From an uncultured Lachnospiraceae bacterium (GTDB taxonomy: Bacteria; Bacillota; Clostridia; Lachnospirales; Lachnospiraceae): a stretch of 7,052 nt of DNA. The stretch lies in assembly GCA_900549995.1 (NCBI GenBank), contig URQQ01000121.1:1-7052 (forward strand). Direction: 5' to 3'. Shown piece by piece: positions 5,706 to 7,052 of the stretch; position 1 is the first letter of the stretch; every line of letters begins with the position of its first letter. The notes under the pieces were generated by a model. The model saw nothing but the letters and a program-made list of their open reading frames with translations. It was not told the origin of the DNA and ran no database searches. The position numbers and the translations under genes were made by a program.

Positions 5706-6175
5706 CCTTCAGAGATATCAATCCATTCCCTGCAATTTGACACCTGGTAAAGATCTTCACCCGTAATTCCAATTGCACTGTTTGCTGTCCCTCCGGATAT
5801 GTATACGTAGGAATCGAGAAAACGTCTCACTGAAACATCGATATAAACCTTGGCCCGTTTGTTCGGCAGCGCGACCGGAGACACCGATCCCGGCCTGCAC
5901 CCCGTGTACTCCATCAGATCCTCTTCATCCAGCACCACCCTTTTCACCTTGAACTTCTTCTCATATTTTACAGGGTCAATCCTTGCATCCCCCGACAGCA
6001 CAATGACATTCGCTCCAATCGGCGCAGCAAAAACAAGCGTCTTGGCAATTTTAGAAAGCTCTATCCCCAGCAGCTCTCTTGCATCTTCTGTTCCTTCAAA
6101 ATCCCTCTCACAGTCATATATTTCATAAGAAAATGTCTGCTTCTCCAATAACTTTACCACCCGTTTTGCCGCCAT
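5693..6175 (-). CDS. ybaK: YbaK/EbsC-family aminoacyl-tRNA deacylase (160 aa)
   Basis: This is a single-domain, free-standing trans-editing enzyme of the YbaK/ProX family. Such proteins hydrolyse mischarged tRNAs, classically Cys-tRNA(Pro), sometimes Ala-tRNA(Pro), in the cytosol. Numbered from the ATG at 6175: the catalytic-type Lys is Lys45 in KIAKTLVFAA (42-51), the position matching the essential Lys of YbaK as I recall it, and the GxxxP substrate-binding motif is GSVSP (96-100). The C-terminal part YVYISGGTANSAIGI (123-137) fits the family's conserved Gly-rich end. The length equals the usual 155-160 residues. The start is set by GGGAGG (6188-6183) 7 nt before the ATG; a longer frame to a TTG at 6214 would start inside the promoter. 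The exact tRNA specificity (Cys, Ala or other) cannot be read from the sequence. It lies 153 nt before smsC on the same strand and may be partly co-transcribed with it. Confidence 0.9.
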   Translation of the reverse strand: MAAKRVVKLLEKQTFSYEIYDCERDFEGTEDARELLGIELSKIAKTLVFAAPIGANVIVLSGDARIDPVKYEKKFKVKRVVLDEEDLMEYTGCRPGSVSPVALPNKRAKVYIDVSVRRFLDSYVYISGGTANSAIGITGEDLYQVSNCREWIDISEGWER

Positions 6176-6182
6176 AACCGTT

Positions 6183-6188
6183 CCTCCC
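6183..6188 (-). promoter_or_regulatory. Ribosome binding site that fixes the ybaK start
   Basis: GGGAGG followed by AACGGTT and the ATG at 6175-6173 on the minus strand. It excludes the longer frame from TTG 6214, whose first codon lies in the -10 region. Confidence 0.85.
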
Positions 6189-6213
6189 TGTCCTAGATAT
6201 TTAAATTCCAACA

Positions 6214-6242
6214 AGTATACACCAGAAATCTCTCCTGCACAA
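6214..6242 (-). promoter_or_regulatory. Possible promoter of ybaK
   Basis: Minus strand: TATACT (6219-6214) as -10 and TTGTGC (6242-6237) as a weak -35 (only TTG fits), spaced 17 nt. The -10 lies 38 nt before the ybaK ATG, a normal leader length. It is the best candidate but the -35 is poor. Confidence 0.45.
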
Positions 6243-6564
6243 GGTGTATCTGAGTGCAGACATAACTATTATCTGTACATTCTTCAGTTTTTTTGCCAGA
6301 GATTCTCCCGGTTTTGCAGGAATAGCGTCATAACTGCCTCTTTGAAGAAACTTTTTTATTGATTTGGCAAGATATCAGTTGTTGTTTGAAGGTAAAATGC
6401 CTGCATTTATTCATTTCTTATTCCATTTTCAGTTGCTGCCGGCTGCATTTTTCTTTCTCTTTATCATATCTCCTTCTTCCTGGTTTTCTATTCCGGCAGC
6501 AGAATTTCCAGATCCAAATTTTCCCATATTTTAAAGTTAATACTATAATTATAGGATTTACTAT
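6243..6564. other. Non-coding, AT-rich divergent gap
   Basis: I see no supportable gene here. The plus strand is pyrimidine-rich (about 6400-6500) and then very AT-rich. It holds a 9-bp inverted repeat TGCTGCCGG / CCGGCAGCA (6434-6442 and 6493-6501, 50 nt apart), a 6+6 palindrome AAATGC-CT-GCATTT (6395-6408), and two copies of TACTATAATT (6541-6550, and 6559-6568, which runs just past this stretch). An open frame from a TTG at 6359 has no ribosome site and a Phe/Ile-biased translation, so I do not accept it. Confidence 0.6.
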
Positions 6565-6579
6565 AATTTTCTACAAATT
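6565..6579 (+). promoter_or_regulatory. CodY-box-like sequence upstream of the permease promoter
   Basis: AATTTTCTACAAATT matches the CodY consensus AATTTTCWGAAAATT at 13 of 15 positions. CodY commonly represses peptide and amino-acid uptake operons in Firmicutes, which fits the downstream permease. The box lies about 85 nt upstream of the -35, farther than typical, and the AT-rich background makes chance matches likely. Confidence 0.3.
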
Positions 6580-6664
6580 TAATTGTTATTTTCCAATATT
6601 TTAGTTGTAATTTGCGACAAAATGACGAAATATGTAATTTTATGCTGATTATTGCTTTATTATA

Positions 6665-6693
6665 TTGACGTGCTTAATGATAAAAATTATAAT
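6665..6693 (+). promoter_or_regulatory. Sigma-A promoter of the DppB/OppB-type permease operon
   Basis: TTGACG (6665-6670, 5 of 6), a 17-nt spacer, and a perfect TATAAT (6688-6693). Transcription would start near 6700, leaving a leader of about 33 nt with the AAAAGGAG ribosome site at 6718-6725. Confidence 0.8.
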
Positions 6694-6733
6694 AAACACA
6701 ATAAAAATAAATTTACAAAAAGGAGATGGAGGA

Positions 6734-7052
6734 GTGAAAAGATTTATTTTCAGACGAGTTCTAACCGGGTTATTGACAATAATTATAGTGTTTGCTTTAA
6801 ATTTTACTATTATGAAGCTGGCCCCGGGAGATCCAATCACAACATTAATGGGAAAAGAAAATAACAGCCCTGAGATGCGCCAGGCACTGGAGGAAAAATA
6901 CGGAATGGACAAGCCTCTCGTAGTCCAGTATTTCAGTTATCTGAAAACCGCGGCGACCGGTGATCTTGGAACATCAATCACATTTAACCGTCCAGTGTCC
7001 GAAATGATCGGGGAAAAGGTAGGCGCAACCGTACTCCTTGGACTGACTGCCG
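6734..7052 (+). CDS. DppB/OppB/NikB-type ABC importer permease (partial, N-terminal 106 aa)
   Basis: This is the start of an integral-membrane permease of a binding-protein-dependent ABC importer for di/oligopeptides or nickel; the gene continues past the right edge. I translated it from the GTG at 6734-6736, which follows AAAAGGAG by 8 nt. A second GGAGG sits only 1 nt before the GTG and is too close to serve. Visible hallmarks: basic start VKRFIFRR, TM1 at about 9-29, the conserved LAPGDP (29-34), EEKYGMDKPLVVQYFSYL (53-70) and GDLGTS (76-81). These recur at the N-terminus of this permease family. Residues from about 97 begin TM2 (GATVLLGLTA). The full protein is usually about 305-340 residues. 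The partner permease (DppC/OppC), two ATPases and a binding protein are expected downstream. Peptide versus nickel transport cannot be settled from this fragment. Confidence 0.92.
   Translation, partial: MKRFIFRRVLTGLLTIIIVFALNFTIMKLAPGDPITTLMGKENNSPEMRQALEEKYGMDKPLVVQYFSYLKTAATGDLGTSITFNRPVSEMIGEKVGATVLLGLTA

Noticed and set aside
5693..5720. Programmed -1 frameshift joining ybaK to the small downstream frame
   Set aside because: The end of ybaK has GGGAAAG, but it is not in the phase required for a slippery heptamer, no downstream pseudoknot is evident, and ybaK already has normal family length.
6541..6568. Direct repeat TACTATAATT as tandem promoters
   Set aside because: Both copies contain a TATAAT-like core but neither has a convincing -35 at 16-18 nt; most likely AT-rich background.
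6359..6604. Open frame of 81 codons on the plus strand in the divergent gap
   Set aside because: It starts at a TTG with no ribosome binding site; its translation is dominated by Phe, Ile, Leu and Ser as expected of pyrimidine- and AT-rich DNA, and it shows no recognisable domain.
6694..6733. Riboswitch or long structured leader before the permease
   Set aside because: The predicted leader is only about 33 nt, too short for known riboswitches, and no stem-loop is visible.
6652..6864. Plus-strand 70-codon frame overlapping the permease gene
   Set aside because: It lies in a different frame from the permease, contains the promoter and ribosome site, and has no family resemblance.
6649..6912. 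Minus-strand 87-codon frame near the right edge
   Set aside because: It is antisense to the well-supported permease start and to its promoter; the Ile/Phe/Asn-rich translation reflects AT-rich DNA.

Overview
The window looks like chromosome of a low-to-moderate GC Firmicute of the class Clostridia, most likely a gut Lachnospiraceae-type organism. This is inferred from protein family resemblance, strong AGGAGG-type ribosome binding sites, sigma-A-like promoters, strongly AT-rich gaps between genes and mixed codon usage. I could not run a database search, so the genus is not fixed.

Layout. Everything from 1 to about 6175 reads on the minus strand. From the right: a YbaK/EbsC-type aminoacyl-tRNA editing protein (6175-5693); a 153-nt gap with a promoter-like sequence, a palindrome and a possible small open frame; then a two-gene minimal SUF iron-sulfur assembly unit, an SmsC/SufC-like ATPase (5539-4805) followed 2 nt later by a short SmsB/SufB-like scaffold (4802-3885). 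An intrinsic terminator (3848-3824) closes that unit. Next comes a perfect 19-bp inverted repeat (3751-3799), then a second minus-strand operon: a MarR-family regulator (3613-3137) and two ABC exporter half-transporters (3116-759, and 766 to beyond the left edge). The two exporter genes overlap by 8 nt, and a putative MarR operator overlaps the operon's transcription start.

Divergently, on the plus strand at the right edge, a sigma-A-like promoter (TTGACG, 17 nt, TATAAT) precedes the first 106 codons of a DppB/OppB/NikB-type permease. It probably opens a peptide or nickel ABC importer operon, with a CodY-like box upstream. The AT-rich divergent gap between ybaK and this gene (about 6243-6664) shows no convincing gene.

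How the genes work together. The MarR regulator probably represses its own operon and releases it when a ligand, perhaps the exporter's substrate, is present. The first exporter subunit has a degenerate ATP site (Asp for the Walker B Glu, Gln for the H-loop His), so the pair is expected to be an asymmetric heterodimer like TM287/288 or LmrCD. It also has an insert of about 200 residues, rich in Met and Gln, between its first two membrane segments. The SmsC/SmsB pair would supply iron-sulfur clusters; no cysteine desulfurase (SufS), SufU or SufD gene is next to it. The most noteworthy items are the minimal SufBC unit, the exporter's insert, the perfect hairpin repeat, and the promoter/palindrome/small-frame region ahead of smsC.
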